DNA of 64,000 nucleotides, taken from the NCBI GenBank assembly GCA_963969595.1, contig OZ018409.1, forward strand, positions 17,888,975-17,952,974, written 5' to 3'. The notes below the pieces were generated by a model, which saw only the letters and a program-made list of their open reading frames with translations, did not search any database and was not told the DNA's origin. The position numbers were made by a program, and so were the translations under genes. This DNA is from Neckera pumila. Lineage: Eukaryota; Streptophyta; Bryopsida; Hypnales; Neckeraceae. Positions 22,489-33,524 of the stretch are shown here, piece by piece (position 1 is the first letter of the stretch; the number at the start of each line of letters is the position of its first letter).

Positions 22489-23399
22489 TTAACCCCTAAA
22501 GGACCTTTGTTCCTTTGGGGGACAAATGCAATTTCAGGTAGGTACCTACGGGCTGAATTTTTGTCTTGTTTTTTTGAATTTCTTTTTGAAGATAGAAAAA
22601 TTGATAAGCCTTGTGCTTGGGGAGTATAATTTCTTTTTCAATCAATGCCCAGGAATAAAGTTCTGCCCAAATAAGCTCAAAATAGGATTAAGGGGGCAAC
22701 AAATTTTTTTTCAAAAATCTTAAATTTTACTTTTTTTTTCTCATAGATTATATTTTTGTCTATCTCAAAAGCTTTGGTTTGCTTCACTCGGATTTGTTAT
22801 GAGAAAATTATGGACAATCTTGTTATTTGGGCTATTAGAGCATCTTCCTAAAACAATAACTTGCAGGATTCATTTTTGAATACATTTTTTGCAATTTAAA
22901 AAAAAAAATAGTTCTACATGGTTTAATTTGATTTCTAGAACAATCTCACCATTGGAATTAGTGCATTTTAATTCCATCTAAAAGATATTAATATTAGATT
23001 TTCCTTCTATCTTGTACCTACTTCTACTTAACAATTTTCTTAAGAATGAAAGTTAAATTTTTTTGAATTTTTTTAATAACTCAACTCTCCATTATAAAGA
23101 TTTAAAGCTCAAAACTTTGTAGTGCAAAAAATGTAAGTTAAACATGTTCAGAGTCAAAAAATTTGGTCCCGCAATGTGCTGGAAAACTTGATTTTTTCAC
23201 TTTAAACGTAGATATCTTGCAATTTGTATGGTCAAAAAATTTGAAATTTTTTCCACACATTCTGATACTAGTTAGGTGTATGATCCTACAATTAGATGTG
23301 AAAAAAGAACAATTTTCAATTTTTTTAACTCTTTGCTATAGAAATGACAATTTTGAGTATTTTTTGGGTAGAAAAAAGCCTCAGTTCTTTAGGGGTTAA
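22489..23399 (-). mobile_element. TTAA-flanked element, reverse orientation, 911 bp (copy E4)
   Basis: The left edge TTAACCCCTAAAGGACC corresponds to the right end of the family, and the right edge is TTCTTTAGGGGTTAA. All internal landmarks appear in reverse order and complement. It does not contain the nested small element. The site has no counterpart in the other units, which makes it an independent insertion. Confidence 0.75.
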
Positions 23400-24663
23400 A
23401 TACAAAGGGTAAACGTGGACCATAATCATACAACAAGTTCAAATACTCTATGGGGTGTTATGGTACACAAACTTTCTTGTCATGATGCACCAATATGCAC
23501 CAAAATTCTAAACTTTGATATTCACCTTGGTTTGTGAAAATTGACCTTAGATATATTTTCAGAGTTTTTTGGAACTCCAATGCATATTGGAGCATCACGA
23601 CAAAAATAGTTTGTGCACCATAGCACACAAACACTTTGTGTGCCATAGCTTACCATCACTTTGTGATGAATAAATAGAATGATTACAATTTCAAAATTAA
23701 AGTTTGTCTCTAATTTGAAAACTTCAATAAAATTCATCATATTGTAGAAACAAAGTATAGTTTTACGAATTAGCTTCAAAAAGGTCATAATCTAAATTCA
23801 ATCCTTAAACCATGAGATCTAAATAGTACCAATAAGCATTACAGACAAGGACTACTCTACTTGATCATATGCATGACGTTCAAATTTGACATAATACTAG
23901 TACAACATTGGCCCTAGAGCACCAGAGCAGTTGGTGCCAGAGGTTTGTATGGGTACTAAGCACTAGTGCTGGAAGACCAACTTTCTATTTGTATAAATTC
24001 AACTATTTTTGTTAAAGAGGGAAACAAAAAGTATCACATCTCATCTTTGTGATTGGTTTATGGTGCCAAAAACCTCTAAAATTCTGAAATGGAAATGCAA
24101 TTTAGACCCCTTACATAAGATGCTGATCTGTATTGCAATGGAAAAACTAAACAAAAAGACCAACTGATGAGTGATGAGAGTATTTAGAATTTTAGATCAA
24201 TCACTGGTCCATCAATTCACATGCACTATATTTATATCCTCTATTTGTCTTGCTATACAAATGTCATGTAAATTTTGGACTCACACTTTTCTTACATCAA
24301 TTGCACTCACATTGACACCCCTTCTAGCCTATCATTTATATAAAGTCCAATCCAATATTGTACAAAATGAACCTCCATAAGATCAAAATCTGGGAAATTC
24401 TAACCTTGCCAATGTACCATGTATTAACAAAGCTAATAAATCCCCACATTTAATTTATAACCAGCCTTATATCTTTCACGTGTACACATAGATTCAAGCG
24501 TGAACTAGAGTTAGCATGCCTTAAAACACTTTGAACTTAAAATAGGAGATTACTTTCTTGAGGTACTCATCAACTCCTTGTTTGCAGATTGCTTGTGTGG
24601 GATGGATTGAATTGGATGCATCTAAACAAGTTCCCACATTGTTGGCGTTGCAAAACCTATGCA
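23400..24663. other. Unassigned DNA
   Basis: No gene, repeat unit or transposon terminus was seen. It is present only in unit 1. Short frames here have no coding character. Confidence 0.35.
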
Positions 24664-26400
24664 AAATAGACCTTCTTCACAACACACATGCCTTATTTCC
24701 AAGTAGCTTGCCAAAGGATTGATTAGCCAAGCACAAAGTAATTTGAATGATGCACAAAACACTTGTACTATTTTCTGTCACACATTATGTATTGATTAGT
24801 TTTTTGGCCATAAATTTTACTTTTGACTCCAAATGACTCCAAAGTCATAAGCAAGGTTCCTAAGACCGTTATACACCTTGTCTAATTTTTTGGAATATTT
24901 TAAAAATGTCTTACTATTTAATAATTGCCTCCAATTTTATGTCCAATTTGTCGATTTGGGGGTTATTTGAATAAAGTAGTACTTTCAAAAATGAATTTGG
25001 AGCTGAAATTTAGAGCAGATGGTCTTGTATTATACTTTTAGCTACAATCCAAAAGATTTCTAAAAATAATGAATTCAATGTTGTGTAGATGTCTACAAAG
25101 TAAGCCTCTTTATAATTGCATTTCAAAACATGTAAAAATTATTTTGGCGTTCTTTATGGTGAATGACCCTTTCCGTAGAATTGCCTTACAAATGACTAAT
25201 TTCCAGTTTTTGCTTAAGTTTTTTTCCTATTTTCTATTATTTAAATCATTGAGGTATCTCAAATCTTGAGATTTGGCTTAGAAAATACTTGTTCATTGCT
25301 TAGAATGCCAATTGAACAATACTTAAATATCCAACTTATAATTTGAAGCTCAACAACAAAAAAAATGGTGGTGCATATTGTATCTCAAGGATATAGATAA
25401 AACACTCACATATGTTGTGTGTTGAAGTTTGTTTCTTTCTTGAAAATGTTCTCAACAATGTCATATAAGCTACATTTTTTGAATCTCTACATGCCCTACA
25501 AAAGTCACAAAATGATTCATATGAAGATTGAAGCTTACCGTGGGCACACGCGCACTTGTATTGCAATTAAAAGATGGTTGTTTGGATGTTTTTACAAGGA
25601 TATAGACTACAAAAATATAATCCCTTTTTGCTTCAAAGATGCTTTTAAATAGTGTCTCTATCAAATACTTTTGCTCCTGCAAATTTTGTGCACGGACATA
25701 GATACTTTGACAAATGCATGTATGCATGGCATCTATTTAGATTTATTTTTCTATAATTGTAGGTGTTTTAAGGCCTTGGAGCTTTCCTTCCTGCATTTTG
25801 TAGAGTTTTCATCTCAGGTACGCAATTCCTATAGTCCTATATTATATGGCTTTGCTTATAATCACTTATAATTGATTTTTGTCCAATTTTATGGAATATA
25901 TATTTTTTTAATGTAGAAAATTCTTGTAGCCTTTTCCAATTAAAGGAATCCAAAAAATGTAATAATACATGAAATTAATAAATTTTTAGGACAATAAGAG
26001 CTTTATAAACCAAATTACGTGAGTTATTTCAGTACATGTATCATGGAATAAGGTATCTAACTTTTTAGGCTTTTTAATAAAAAATAAATTTTAATTAGAA
26101 GAAACCTCTTGTATGGAATTTTAAAACTATGTATAGGTGTTCCAATTTCTTTAAATATATTGTAAATGTTTTATAATATGTATGCAATCTAACATTCCTA
26201 TATTTACTTATTTATTTTTTTAATTTGGTCTTCACCTAACTTCTTGATCTTTTTAATTTGATAATTTTTACAAAAATCATCTTCTAAGCCGTTTTAATGC
26301 CAATGACCCATGTGTTTAATACATGAGTTGTATACCCGCAATTTTAGTGTCAATATACGTATTCACTTTGGATCAAATTTTGTTGTTAAAAAAGCTTCGT
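24664..26400. repeat. Unit-end block shared with 44,937-45,411 and 50,819-52,250
   Basis: From 'cttcttcacaacacacatgc' the block matches the sequence before unit 3. The match is interrupted at about 25,145-25,278, where the other copy has about 5.4 kb of different sequence. No gene was seen; the conserved short frame containing MSYKLHFLNLYMPYKSHK (around 25,455) is open in both copies but only 60-70 codons long. Confidence 0.6.
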
Positions 26401-26409
26401 TGCTTAGTA

Positions 26410-26600
26410 AAGTCATGTTTGGTGAGTTTTATGACTAAAACATATCATGTACATGACTAGGATAAGTTATATGGCTAGAGCAAATCATGAGCATGACTTA
26501 GACAAGTCACATAATTAGAGCAAGTCATGTACATGACTAGGGCAAGTCACATGACTAGAGCAAGTCATGTGCATGACTAGGGCAAGTCATATAACTAGGT
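26410..26600. repeat. 'gcaagtcatgtacatgacta' tandem array
   Basis: About six imperfect units of roughly 30 bp alternate 'agagcaagtcatgtacatga' with 'ctagggcaagtcacatga'. Each includes a CATGTACATG or CATGTGCATG palindrome. A shorter version is at about 52,275-52,405 before unit 3. Confidence 0.7.
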
Positions 26601-26654
26601 TTTTAAAACCGTAGCTGTGTTTTTTTTGGAATTGCCTCCTTAAAGTGCAACATT

Positions 26655-26887
26655 TGGCTATTTTTGTTTCTTCTTCTTTGTTTCTTATTGCCTCTTAGGT
26701 TTTGCTTCTTGTTGCCTCTTAGTTCTTGTTTCCTGTTAATGCCTTTTAGATCTTGTTTCTATTTGTTTCTCAATTCTTGCTTCTTGTTGCTTCTTAGTTT
26801 TTGCTTCTTGGTTTTAACTTTCTCTTGTTATCTCTTAGTTCTTAGTTTTTGCTTCTTAGTTCTTGCTCTTTGCTTTTAGTTTCCTTT
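26655..26887. repeat. T-rich 'cttcttgttgcctcttag' tract
   Basis: Degenerate repeats of 'tttgcttcttgttgcctc' fill the stretch, and a longer version is at 52,510-52,811. The 71-codon frame MFLLLCFLLPLRFCFLL is a product of the T/C composition and not a membrane protein. Confidence 0.7.
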
Positions 26888-27716
26888 GAGTGTTCTATAG
26901 AGAAAAGAAGCTCTTAATGTACACATAGTGTAGTAGTAGGTAGAGTAGCCCATATTAAATATGTAATTTAGAATTTGTAGTTTTTCAACCGCTCATAGTT
27001 AAGTCTAAAGAAGGAATTGCGTTCAAACTAGAATTTGAGACCTCATTTAGGCATAGATGACTGACCTTTTGCAAAAAAAATTTGAAACAATAAAAGGTGA
27101 GTACAAATTAAGTTTCATCTCCAAAAGTCCGTATGAGATTTTCATATTCCACTTAAAAGTTACGGACAAATTTGAAAACGGATGTTGGAAGATGTCGAAA
27201 TAAAATCCTTTCCAACCCCTCTATGATATTTGTCCATAACTTTTGAGTAGAGTATTGGAATCTAAAATGGATTTTTGGAGATGAAAGTTAATTTGCTTAT
27301 GAAAATATTTAAGTTCTAAGTTTTCTGAGAAAAGTTATTCTACTATGCCTAAATGAGGTCTGAAATTATAGTTTTAACACAATTCTTACTTTAGATTTAA
27401 CTAGGAGCAATTGAAAAAATACAAAGTCTAGATTACAAATCCCATATTGTTTATTTCATCTTCTACCACCCCATAAGTCTATAAAAAGTGGTACTATAGT
27501 TCCAAATCACAAAACATGAATGGCTTACAAAGCAAAGTAAGGGAATTCAAGCATTGAAAATTTTAACCTCAATGAATTGGTTGTCATTTGGTTCAAAGTT
27601 GCTATATTGTAACATTTTTTAATTGAAAGTTTTTAAATTCCTAGTAACCAGATTGTGTAGTCGCAACATTGGCATGGACTTGAACTTTGACATTTTTGAT
27701 AATGTAGTAAATTTGA

Positions 27717-27779
27717 GTGTGGAATATTCCACACCAATTCATCCCTCGGATGAAATGATGTGGAATATTCCACATCATT
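27717..27779. repeat. Two perfect palindromes sharing a core (unit 2)
   Basis: An 18-bp perfect palindrome (27,717-27,734) and a 26-bp perfect palindrome (27,754-27,779) are both centred on TGTGGAATATTCCACA and lie 20 bp apart. The unit 3 equivalents are at about 53,655-53,672 and 53,690-53,719, the second with one mismatched pair. Confidence 0.85.
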
Positions 27780-28156
27780 CCATCCCTGGGAAGGCAGCTT
27801 CTCTGACCTCTACGGATTGTTATAATACTTGCAAGCATTCCTATATTAGATAATATACACTTGAAAATTGTACATAGTTGCCACATTGAAAAGCATGGAT
27901 CTAGATACATCCCATCTATAAGCTACATTTTATATGGGCATCATCCAATTGTTATCCTACATAAAAAGATGTTTTCACTTGTCAAGAGTGGTGTTAGTGA
28001 GGGGCTTGGAATGAATGTAGGTACAATGTTGGACTAGATCCACTTTCCTAAATTATTCCTAACACCAAATGCAAGCATATAGATTTGTCTGCCTTTTAGG
28101 CCAAGAATTACGTGGTGTTAGTGAGAGGGCATTTTAGTACACCAATAGAACTTCTT

Positions 28157-28291
28157 CACTCCTAATATCACTCCCTAATTCCACTCCTAATATCACTCCC
28201 TAATTCCACTCCTAATATCACTCCCTAATTCCACTCCTAATATCACTCCCTAATTCCACTCCTAATATCACTCCCTAATTCCACTCCTAAT
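28157..28291. repeat. 25-bp minisatellite, five units
   Basis: Units begin with 'cactcctaatatcactccct' at 28,157, 28,182, 28,207, 28,232 and 28,257, with a partial sixth at 28,282. All are essentially identical. Units 1 and 3 have only one copy plus a partial at the same site (about 6,117 and 54,095), so the array grew within unit 2. Confidence 0.9.
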
Positions 28292-28954
28292 ACCCAGTGC
28301 AAAAATTCCTTACTTCTAAGTGACACTATTTATCAACATCCAATTAATCAAGTATTTGGTGAGAATTCAATATAGGTACCAATTATCTAAGGGTGGACAT
28401 TTAGTGTAGACATTTAGTGTGGACATTTAGTGTGGGTGGCTTGTAAGCGATGTCATAACCGCAACATAAGGTAGTAGGCTCTAAAAGCAACCCTTTAAAG
28501 GTTGATTTGCCTTTTTTATAGGTTTGCATGACCGGATTTAATTTTAGCTCGTTTTTTGAAGAAAAAAAAATAGATGCCAATGAAACGTAGCACAAGCGGT
28601 TTCATATTTTTTGAAGCATTTTTGAATCAGTTATGGATTTTCAAAGATTTTTGTTGTAGGTACCTATTTGTAAACCTAGGTCTCCCAAAATCCGTCCTCT
28701 TGCAACATCTAAAGTGATTTGAGGAAATCAAGATCAATGATTGGCTCTTGTAATAGAAAAACAATTTTTCCTTGATGCATTCAATAGCTAAAGTGGTCCA
28801 TTCAAGTATCACCTCCAATCCATTCTACAACTAAGTATAGGGTCTGTTTGAAGAAGTTGGTCACTTTTAGAACACACTACCTTATCGTATTTAGTGTAGC
28901 TCTTATGCTTACAGTCAAAGCAAAGTGCCAATATATACTGTCAACGAGCTGAAC

Positions 28955-29290
28955 TGTGACTGTACTAAGTACAAGGAAAAGAGAATATTTAACTCTTTGC
29001 CATATTTCAAAGGGTTGTTCAAAACCTCATACAGATGCAAGTATGCTTCCAAGTACAAAAGCTTCAAATTTGACCAACTTGCATAGATCTCTTAGTTGTA
29101 TTCCACTGCGATCGCATTCGGGTCCTCTGCACAAGCTGTTTGATCTTTCGTACCAAAGAGTGTGATTTGCATAAGAATACACTCAAGGGAAGGCATCTCG
29201 AGAATCCCAATCTTTCTGACTCTTGTTTCATATAGTTTCTGGAGAATAAACATCCACAATAAAATGAGGATCAGTCCTACTAGTGTAGGT
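28955..29290 (-). pseudogene. GDSL esterase/lipase C-terminal exon, decayed (unit 2)
   Basis: Minus-strand translation gives LQKLYETRVRKIGILEMPSL, ECILMQITLFG, ACAEDPNAIAVEYN, a stop (TAA at 29,093-29,095), then LLYLEAYLHLYEVLNNPLKYGKE. This follows, in order, the plant GDSL esterase segments LYxxGARKIGVxGLPPxGC, QxTLFG, C-x-E-x-x-N-x-x-A-x-x-x-N and Y-x-D-x-Y-x-x-x-x-x-x-x-NP-x-KYG. The 5' part of the gene and the catalytic Ser block are absent here. The premature stop is shared with unit 3, so the gene was already dead when it was duplicated. Confidence 0.75.
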
Positions 29291-29533
29291 ACAAATGAAT
29301 GTCATTAGGAATTTATTTCTTTGTGAAATTTAGGCAACACCAAGTAGTAGTTTAAATTGCAGAGGTTTAAAATAATTTGGAAAAGTATGATTTTGGCAAA
29401 GTAGTGTCACACGCATTAAAGTGGAAGAATCTTTTGCTAGAAAAAGTAATTTTGCAATATTAGCAATTGGAAATCATAAATTTTCAGAACAAAAATAGAA
29501 TTTTTGGATAAGGCATCTAATTTCTATGAATTT

Positions 29534-30468
29534 TTAACCCCTAAAGGACCAAGGCTTTTTTTTTCGCCAAAAAACTCTCAAGACTGCCATTTCTGGAGCA
29601 AAGAGTAAGAAAATTTGAAAATTGTATTTTTTGCACGTCCGACCAATAGATCTTATACTTAACTAGTATGAGAATGTGTGGAAAAAATTTCAGAATTTTT
29701 GACTGCACAAATTGCATGATATCTGCGTTTAAAGTGAAGAAAAATTTCAGCACATTGCGGGACTAGATTTTATGACTTTGAACATTTTTAACTTAAGTTT
29801 TTGGCACAACAAAGTTTTGGGCTTTGAATACTTCTTGTGGAGAATTGAGTTGAGAGTTTAGGGAAAAAAAATTCAAAAAAACTTAATTTTCATTCTTAAG
29901 AAATTGTTAAGTAGAAGTAGGTACAGGATAGAAGGAAGATCTAAAATATTAATATCTTTTAGATGGAATTAAAATGCACTAATCCCAATGGTGAGATCAT
30001 TCTAGCAAGAAAACTAAATAGTGTGAAACATTTTTTTTGAGTAATTACACACATTTCATTCCAAAATGAATCCTATAAGTTATATTTTTCAAGAAGATGC
30101 TCTAATTGCCAAGAAAACAAGATTGTCCATAACTTTCTCATAAAAAATCCAAATGAAATGAATAAAAGCTTCCCAAATAGGCAAAAATATAATCTATAAG
30201 GAAGAAAAAAATTTAATGTAAAAAAAGTTTAATGTAAAAAAAATTTGCAAATTTTTTTTGCTGCCCCCTCTCCCCTATTTTGAGCTTATTTGGGCATAAC
30301 TTTTGATCCCGGGCACCGATTGAAAAAAATTTGTGCATTTCCACAATGCTTATCAGATTTTCTATCTTCCTAAAAAAATTCAGAAAATAATGACAAAAGT
30401 TCAGCCCGTAGTTACCTGCCCAAAATATCATTTGTCCCCTGAACAAACAATGGTCCTTTAGGGATTAA
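29534..30468 (+). mobile_element. TTAA-flanked element, 935 bp (copy E5)
   Basis: Orthologue of the element at 7,179. The left end TTAACCCCTAAAGGACC is perfect; the right end GGTCCTTTAGGGATTAA has one change. It is non-coding. Confidence 0.75.
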
Positions 30469-32150
30469 AGTAGAACTCCCTAGGGCACCTCAACACCACA
30501 TTTGTTTCTAGTAAAACTGCCTTGATTCCGACACGGAAGTTTAAGAAAATCAATACCATCCAACCACTAATAAGTATGGGCATGGTTTCATGGTACTTTG
30601 AAGGGACACTTTGATGGACACATAATGTGCTGCAGCGGGTACATGGACGGAATTGATGCTTCCACCATAGTAGATTATTAGTATAGACTTTTTTGCCAAA
30701 AAGAAAGGATCAATTCTAAACCTGAGTTGGACTTGTATTAAGCAATTTCTAGTTTTTGGAACATAGAAACTACTAGTATTACTCCAATAAATAAGAAAAT
30801 GTAGTTCTTGTAGATATGGTGTGGAATCTTGAACAAACAAGCTTGTCTTAGAAACCTAGTGCAGACATTACATGCTTGTAAGTATTTGCTTATACCTATG
30901 TGCAAATAACTATTATTTACCTCAAGTTCATTTAGTAGATGGTGAAAGACAATTTTTGAGAAGATTCTAACATTACTTCAAAGTAACCTTGGAAGGACGT
31001 AACACTACCCTAGTGATAGGTATCCAACCAAAAATTAAATGATTCAATTTTTGAACCAATAAATACATTCTATATTTCTACAAGAACCAAAAAAGTCATT
31101 TATCAGAAATTTATTGTCTTTAGCATCCTTTGAAAATTACAAAATGAAAAATTATTTCCTTGTCATCCTACAAATTGGGTTAGGTTGCATTAAAAAAAAC
31201 ACAAATCTTGGAATTCGGGATTTTGCATGTTGATGGTGGGGCCTAATTAAGAGGTGGGCCTTCACCAAAGCAGGGACATGCCAAAAGTATCAGATTGGGC
31301 CATAACTGTTTGGGCTGTTTGCTAGTGGAGATACTCCAATGAAAGCTTTATACAAGTGTTTGCATATGTTAAACCTTGCAAGCTTCGAAGTCCATATGTT
31401 GGATGATGAATACAATGATTGAAAGCTACATTTTTCCAAATGACTTCTCATTCATTAAAATTCATACTTGAATCTCTAAAAGATAACATCATTTCTAAGT
31501 AATTTGATGAATTTGAGGTTAATAATGTATTTGTTCAAGATACCAAAAAGGAAGGGCATTATCACCACATCGTTGCCAAATTTTTAAAGAAATTTTAGAA
31601 AAAAAGGTTCAACAAATGCTAAATACAAATGTATTTTTGTAAGATTCTTTTTCTTTCACAAAATAAGAATTGTAAAGAAATAGAGTTTTCCCAAAAATTC
31701 AAATTGGCATCTCTTTGATATTCTTTAAAACTATTTATACATAATACTAAAATCATGAATACTTTGGTCCTAAATAAATAGTGATCTCCAAAGAAATTGT
31801 GGTCATATGATTAGTAGAACAAAAAAGGGTCTTAATCTACCTTCTATCCAAACCAAGACAAGTCTTTAGGATTCTTGCGCCACGTGCTCTCTTGGTGACA
31901 AGCTTTAAACTAGGAGCAATTGTACATTCTCTTTCTTTTTGGTTCCGAATGAGGTCAACATATGTATTTATTTGCAAAATGATAAAAAGATTTGATATAT
32001 CCCCTTACGTTAACTAGGTAGTGAGTCCTTGTTTTATTCTTCACAAACAACTTAGTTGTTTGAAAAAATACTTCTTGAATTTGTTATTCTTTGGTCGTTG
32101 CAAGAAACACTTAATGTTTTTGTCTTTAAAATATTGTTTTTGGCCATAGG
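30469..32150. other. Unit-conserved non-coding DNA
   Basis: This is collinear with 8,104-9,780 and 56,342-58,030. The frame open at 8,372-8,608 in unit 1 is broken here. No gene was seen. Confidence 0.4.
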
Positions 32151-32159
32151 GTTGCTATT

Positions 32160-32352
32160 GCTACAATTACTACAAATATTATGTGAGACCACTGCAATAC
32201 AAATCTAGATCGTTCATTGTGCTTGAATGTGCTATGACCATGGCTGGTGGTAGTACAAGAATAGTATGTGCTGCAATCTTAATAGGTCATAATGTACAAA
32301 TGGGCCCTGTTTTGGTAGTGGGTCAACTCTACAATACTATGCATTGCTATTG
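32160..32352 (+). pseudogene. Unrecognised conserved frame, frameshifted copy (unit 2)
   Basis: This is the same sequence as 9,790-10,000, with LECAMTMAGGSTRIVCA and GPVLVVGQLY, and the same eight extra bases that break the frame relative to unit 3. Confidence 0.3.
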
Positions 32353-32956
32353 ATTGCACCGGACTTCTACAAAATTAGAAGGGACCAAAAATTAGTAGAA
32401 AATGGATGCATAAATATTTTGATTTTTATTCATTTTGAAAAAAGATCACAAAAAGGAATATAAAAATGGCCATTTTTATGCACTTTGACAGTTTGACATG
32501 CTTGATTTGCACCAATTAAATACTTTTGAATGGAGTTTCTTTTTCATTCAATTCTTTACACAAAGGACACACACTTTGAGTCCATGTGTAAGCCAACACA
32601 TAAGAGAATTTGCAAAAAATCTGGTCATCATTGTGTGCACGCTTAGAATAGCCCCTCCCTCTCCAATTTTTGATCCCAAAATATGCATTTTCATGTCAAA
32701 AATATGACGATTCCCCCCTTCCAAATGCCCAAATTAGAGATTGAATTGGGGACTTTTTAAAAATAGTGAACTAATTTTCAAACTGTACAAGAAAATTATA
32801 GAATGTCTACAACTATCGCATGCACAAATCTTCATTTCCAACTTCACATACATTGAACAAACAACACAAAGTGATAGTTGAGAAATCACCCGTTTAAAAT
32901 TGTGATTCACCTCATTGAGGAGAAACTACATTTTCATTGTTGAAAAAGAACAATGT

Positions 32957-33524
32957 GAATTATATGAGTAGCAAAGAGAGAGTTGATGTTATTTTGTAGT
33001 TGCATGCTAGAGGATTGAAGTTGCCAATTAGGTTTGTGAAGATCCATACACCATTTTAATTTTTTTGGTTTTTATTTATTGATGTTTGATAAACATTGTC
33101 AACAAAGAAACTATATATTACATATTTGATGGTTTGTTGTTTGGTAGTTTCAAAGCATTTACTCTAGATTGAGGTTTTGGTATGCCCAGATCTTGCGAAG
33201 ATGGCAACTATTCATGTTCTCCAAAAACTACCTACAAGATCTTGCACATTTCTAGATACTACATTGTAAGACATTCCAAGCTTCCAACGCTTTCAGAAAG
33301 CACTTTTAAGGATGAAAATCCTTGAAGATCAAATACAAAGAAAGAAGTAGCCTCGACAATACGTTTCAGAAGCTCACTCAAGGATCTATAGCTTTGAAGA
33401 TAGAACTATATAAGACATTTCAAGCCTCCAATGCTTTGAAGAAGTACGCTCAAAGATCCGACACAATGAAAGAATTCCACTCGCCAGTGCTTTGTGGAAG
33501 CTCACTCAAGGATTCACACCTTCC
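32957..33524 (-). pseudogene. Spacer and degenerate LRR tail 3' of NLR2
   Basis: Beyond the NLR2 TGA at 33,525 LRR-like words continue on the minus strand in shifting frames: CESLSELPQSTGEWNSF, then (another frame) LSVLLQSIGGLKCLI and a stop, then SLSELLKRIVEATSF, FSSLKVLSESVG and a stop near 33,258. At least two double LRRs have thus decayed. The same decay is present in unit 3 (59,120-59,527), so it predates that duplication. About 32,957-33,250 is spacer without a gene. Confidence 0.65.

Larger units (their letters stand above)
4867..26887. repeat. Tandem unit 1 of the NLR segmental duplication
   Basis: The words 'gagtgttctatagagaaaag' open three long collinear segments at about 4,867, 26,888 and 52,812. 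Unit 1 shares with unit 2 the block 4,867-10,597, the NLR and its upstream region to about 17,300, and the repeated module of 18.2-20.5 kb. Specific to unit 1 are low-complexity DNA at 17.46-18.2 kb, the duplicated module at 18.2 and 19.5 kb, and the CACTA element at 21.4 kb. The segment 24,664-26,887 precedes unit 2 and its counterpart (44,937-52,811, with a 5.4-kb length difference) precedes unit 3, so it belongs to the end of each unit. Confidence 0.85.

Noticed and set aside
23163..23399. Frames inside TTAA elements (also 22,526-22,723, 29,541-29,753, 30,213-30,446, 36,595-36,780, 55,416-55,598) as a transposase.
   Set aside because: They are short, differ in position and frame between copies, and show no DDE-type motif; the elements appear non-autonomous.
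26664..26879. Apparent hydrophobic membrane protein MFLLLCFLLPLRFCFLL.
   Set aside because: Composition artefact of a degenerate 'cttcttgttgcctcttag' tract; the unit 3 counterpart is reorganised without keeping the frame.
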